15,950 nucleotides of DNA from Thermoanaerobaculia bacterium. GTDB taxonomy: Bacteria; Acidobacteriota; Thermoanaerobaculia; Multivoradales; UBA5704. The stretch covers positions 1-15,950 of the forward strand of contig JAICSG010000018.1 of NCBI GenBank assembly GCA_025937035.1, written 5' to 3'. Below the pieces are notes generated by a model. It was not told where the DNA came from. It did not search any database and saw only the letters and a list, made by a program, of their open reading frames with translations. Below, in pieces: positions 13,587-15,950 of the stretch (its first letter is position 1; each line of letters opens with the position of its first letter). The translations under genes were made by a program, and so were the position numbers.

Positions 13587-14444
13587 CTAGTCCGGCACGA
13601 TCCTCATACCCAGCCCGGAGACCTCCGGCTCATGCATCTTGAAGCCGGCCGGGACCTCGAAGAACGATGCCTTGGCCTCCCGCTTCTGGTGGCTCTCCAG
13701 AGTCACGGTGCGGGCGCTCGTCCGTGCTTCCGTACCCTGGTCGCCGGTGGTGGTGATGGTGACCCGCTGTTTCACCGGAATGCCATGGAGGGCCGCGAGA
13801 GCGCCGTCCAGCCTGGCGTCGACCTCGGGAAAGCCCGTGTGGAGATCGGGCCGCAAGAGCTTCGGAAGCACCGGCGCCTTCCCCTCCGCCATCCAGTAGA
13901 CCGCGTCGATGCTCACCTTGCCGTGCACCGTTTCCGCTTTCCCCTTGAAGCCGGAAGGCCCGTTGGCAGGCGGCTGGATTACGAGGGTGATGTCGTACGA
14001 CAGCTTGATCTCATGGCGCTGGGCCGGGGATCCGGCCACCGCTTCGGGTTGCGTCGAGGTGGTCACCACCACCCCGCCCACCGAGCGGTCACCCCCGATG
14101 GGAAGCAGCAGGAGCAGGGGTGAGGTGACGCCCGGCGTCTTGACCTCGAAGTACGTGTGATCCTTGAGACTCAAGGCGGTCTCGTGGGTGCCCCCGTCGT
14201 TGGAGATCACCGCGTCCAGGGGCTGTACCGACTCCGGGTCCGGCGTGAGCTCCAGGCGGTACTTCCTTTCGTCGAGGAGCACCGTCCCTCGGGCTCTGCC
14301 CGGGTCGAGCACGAACTTGCCCGCGTGGAGCTCTTCCGTGTCCCCGCTCCGTTCGATGGTGAAGCTGTAGACGTCCCCCGCGAGCACAGGAGCGCTCAGC
14401 AGCAGGAATCCGAGGATCGTCAGGGGGGACGAATTCGTGGACAT
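13587..14444 (-). CDS. secreted protein of unknown function
   Basis: A 285-residue exported protein that I do not recognise. The start is ATG 14444, second of two adjacent ATGs, because AGGAG lies 6 bases before it but only 3 before the first. The alternative in-frame start at 14585 only adds sequence antisense to the next gene. The signal peptide is SSPLTILGFLLLSAPVLAG. The mature part is beta-rich with repeated charged strands (DVYSFTIERSGDTEELHAGKF), a hydrophobic LLLLLPIGG patch at about residues 115-122, and a closing SFFEVPAGFKM. That last pattern is also seen at the end of DUF4412-like secreted proteins, a weak hint. It is divergent from the pcm gene, with 100 bp between the starts. 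Confidence 0.75.
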   Translation of the reverse strand: MSTNSSPLTILGFLLLSAPVLAGDVYSFTIERSGDTEELHAGKFVLDPGRARGTVLLDERKYRLELTPDPESVQPLDAVISNDGGTHETALSLKDHTYFEVKTPGVTSPLLLLLPIGGDRSVGGVVVTTSTQPEAVAGSPAQRHEIKLSYDITLVIQPPANGPSGFKGKAETVHGKVSIDAVYWMAEGKAPVLPKLLRPDLHTGFPEVDARLDGALAALHGIPVKQRVTITTTGDQGTEARTSARTVTLESHQKREAKASFFEVPAGFKMHEPEVSGLGMRIVPD

Positions 14445-14470
14445 CATGATCTCCTGAAAGAGTTGGCCGG

Positions 14471-14476
14471 ATTCTA
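14471..14476 (-). promoter_or_regulatory. possible -10 box for the secreted orphan gene
   Basis: On the minus strand TAGAAT (complement of 14471-14476) matches five of six -10 positions and would start transcription about 20 bases before ATG 14444. No convincing -35 lies 16-18 bases upstream, so support is weak. No clear promoter is visible for the divergent pcm gene in the same 100-bp gap. Confidence 0.25.
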
Positions 14477-14544
14477 CCGCGATTCCAGAGAGCCGCGTTC
14501 CGGCACGCTCGATGCAACTCCTTTCAGCGCGGGGAGGAAGCAGC

Positions 14545-15950
14545 ATGGACACAATGGCCTCTCTCGACTTCGAAACCCTGCGCAAGGAGATGGTCGACCG
14601 CCAGATCGCGGCCCGGGGAGTGCGGGACCGGCGGGTGCTGGAGGCCCTGCGGACCGTCCCCCGTGAGGCCTTCGTCCCGGAGCGGCTGGCCGAATTCGCC
14701 TACGACGACACCCCCCTTCCCATCGGCGAGGAGCAGACGATCTCGCAGCCCTACGTGGTGGCCCTGATGGCGGAGGCCCTGGAGCTTCAGCCCGGGGACA
14801 AGGTGCTGGAGATCGGCGCCGGCTCGGGGTACGCGGCGGCGGTGCTCTCGCGGATCGCCCGCGAGGTCTGGACCCTCGAGCGCCACGAGCCCCTCGCCCG
14901 CGAGGCGCGGGAGCGGATGGTCCGGCTCGTCTACTCCAATGTCCACGTCATCCACGGTGACGGCACCCTCGGCTGGCCGGAGCATGCCCCCTACGATGCC
15001 ATCGTGGTGGCAGCCGGGGGCCCCGAGGTGCCCCAGGCCCTGCTCGACCAGCTCGCGCCGGGCGGCCGGCTGGTAATCCCCATCGGGCCCGACCCGCGCA
15101 CGCAGAGCCTGGTGCGGGTGCGCCGGCGGCCGGACGGCACCCACGCCCGGGAGGACCTCGGCGGGGTCCGCTTCGTGCCGCTCATCGGCGCGCAGGGGTG
15201 GCGGGAGGAGGGAGGCAACCTGACCCGGCCACCCCAGGCGCCCGTGGCGGGCGTGGGAGGCCCGCCGGGTGAGCCGGTGACCGAGAATCCGGCCGCCGAG
15301 GCCGCGCGGGCGGCGGAGGCCGCGGCGGGTGTGCGCCCGGTCTCGGTTGAGCTCGCCCCCGCGGGGCCGCCCCCCGAGATCGTGCTCATGAAGCCCCGGC
15401 CGGCGAGCCCCGTTTCGGTGGTGGCGAAGCTGATCCGCGAGGAGGCCGAGCCCTTCGACGACATCGAGACGGCGGATCTCGGGGCCTTGGTCGAGCGGAT
15501 CGGCGACAGCCGCGTGGTGCTGCTGGGCGAGGCCACCCACGGCACCTCGGAGTTCTACCGTTTCCGCGCCCGGCTCACCCGCGAGCTGATCGTTCAAAAA
15601 GGTTTCAATCTCGTCGCCGTCGAGGCCGACTGGCCGGACGCGGCGCAGATCGACCGCTACGTGCGCGACCGCCAGGGGCCTCCGGCCGAGGGGCCCACCT
15701 TCTCGCGTTTCCCCACCTGGATGTGGCGCAACCGCGAGGTGCGGGACTTCACCCACTGGCTGCGCGAGCACAACGCGGGCGTGCGGGAGCCGGAGCGCAA
15801 GGTGAGCTTCCACGGGCTCGACGTCTACAGCCTTTACAGCTCGATCGCCTCGGTGCTGCGTTATCTTCAGGAGATCGATCCCGAGGCGGCCCGGGTGGCC
15901 CGGCTGCGCTACGGCTGTCTCACCCCCTGGGAGCGCGATCCGGCCCTCTA
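14545..15950 (+). CDS. pcm: protein-L-isoaspartate methyltransferase fused to erythromycin-esterase domain, 3' end missing
   Basis: The frame is open from ATG 14545 to the window end (468 codons), so the gene continues beyond. GGGGAGG ends 7 bases before the ATG. Residues 1 to about 220 are a complete protein-L-isoaspartate O-methyltransferase, which uses S-adenosylmethionine to repair isomerised Asp. The visible elements are MVDRQIAARGVRD, TISQPYVVALMAE (substrate loop), VLEIGAGSGYAAA (SAM motif I, residues 87-99) and YDAIVVAAGGPEVP. A Pro/Ala/Glu-rich linker (about 222-290) joins it to an erythromycin-esterase family domain: LLGEATHGTSEFY (H332 expected catalytic), VAVEADWPD, FPTWMWRN, HGLDVYS. 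Such Pcm-Ere fusions are known in GC-rich bacteria; the esterase-like domain need not act on macrolides. Both assignments are confident; the true activity of the second domain is not known. Confidence 0.92.
   Translation, partial: MDTMASLDFETLRKEMVDRQIAARGVRDRRVLEALRTVPREAFVPERLAEFAYDDTPLPIGEEQTISQPYVVALMAEALELQPGDKVLEIGAGSGYAAAVLSRIAREVWTLERHEPLAREARERMVRLVYSNVHVIHGDGTLGWPEHAPYDAIVVAAGGPEVPQALLDQLAPGGRLVIPIGPDPRTQSLVRVRRRPDGTHAREDLGGVRFVPLIGAQGWREEGGNLTRPPQAPVAGVGGPPGEPVTENPAAEAARAAEAAAGVRPVSVELAPAGPPPEIVLMKPRPASPVSVVAKLIREEAEPFDDIETADLGALVERIGDSRVVLLGEATHGTSEFYRFRARLTRELIVQKGFNLVAVEADWPDAAQIDRYVRDRQGPPAEGPTFSRFPTWMWRNREVRDFTHWLREHNAGVREPERKVSFHGLDVYSLYSSIASVLRYLQEIDPEAARVARLRYGCLTPWERDPAL

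Overview
The window is GC-rich bacterial chromosome (most genes near 70% GC by eye, with strong G/C third-position bias). It suggests a Gram-negative, high-GC environmental lineage. An Acidobacteriota-type genome (Thermoanaerobaculia or a relative) is my best guess. The reasons are the ECF sigma / zf-HC2 anti-sigma / TPR-CHAT triad, secreted Cys-rich proteins with a VSCSG-type motif, and many small secreted orphans. This is inference from gene style, not from a marker gene.

Left edge (1-1075): the 3' end of an adenosine deaminase-family gene runs toward an unrecognised minus-strand gene. Between them lies a hairpin-rich block with about four copies of a 42-bp tandem repeat. Centre-left (1076-6463): a block of visibly lower GC holds an ECF sigma factor with a good promoter, its membrane zinc-finger anti-sigma factor, a 980-residue exported TPR-CHAT caspase-like protease with intact His/Cys, a highly structured leader before a tiny ORF of doubtful frame, and a small BamE/SmpA-like lipoprotein. 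Hairpins follow the last two. This is the most interesting part: an envelope-located CHAT protease sits next to the anti-sigma factor that would hold a sigma factor at the membrane.

Centre (6499-10060): a tightly packed plus-strand run, probably one operon, encodes GluQ-type tRNA glutamyl-Q synthetase, a GNAT acetyltransferase, a membrane-anchored PIG-L/LmbE deacetylase, a secreted NTF2-like protein and a second (RimL-like) GNAT. It ends by overlapping the tail of the opposing operon by 14 bp.

Right (14444 down to 10047, minus strand): a secreted orphan, a secreted Cys-rich protein, a phytoene-desaturase-like FAD oxidoreductase and an epimerase-DUF1990 fusion. The last two are coupled by an ATGA overlap. 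Right edge: a divergent plus-strand gene fuses protein-L-isoaspartate methyltransferase to an erythromycin-esterase domain and runs off the window at 15950. No tRNA, rRNA, CRISPR array, transposase or integrase was seen.
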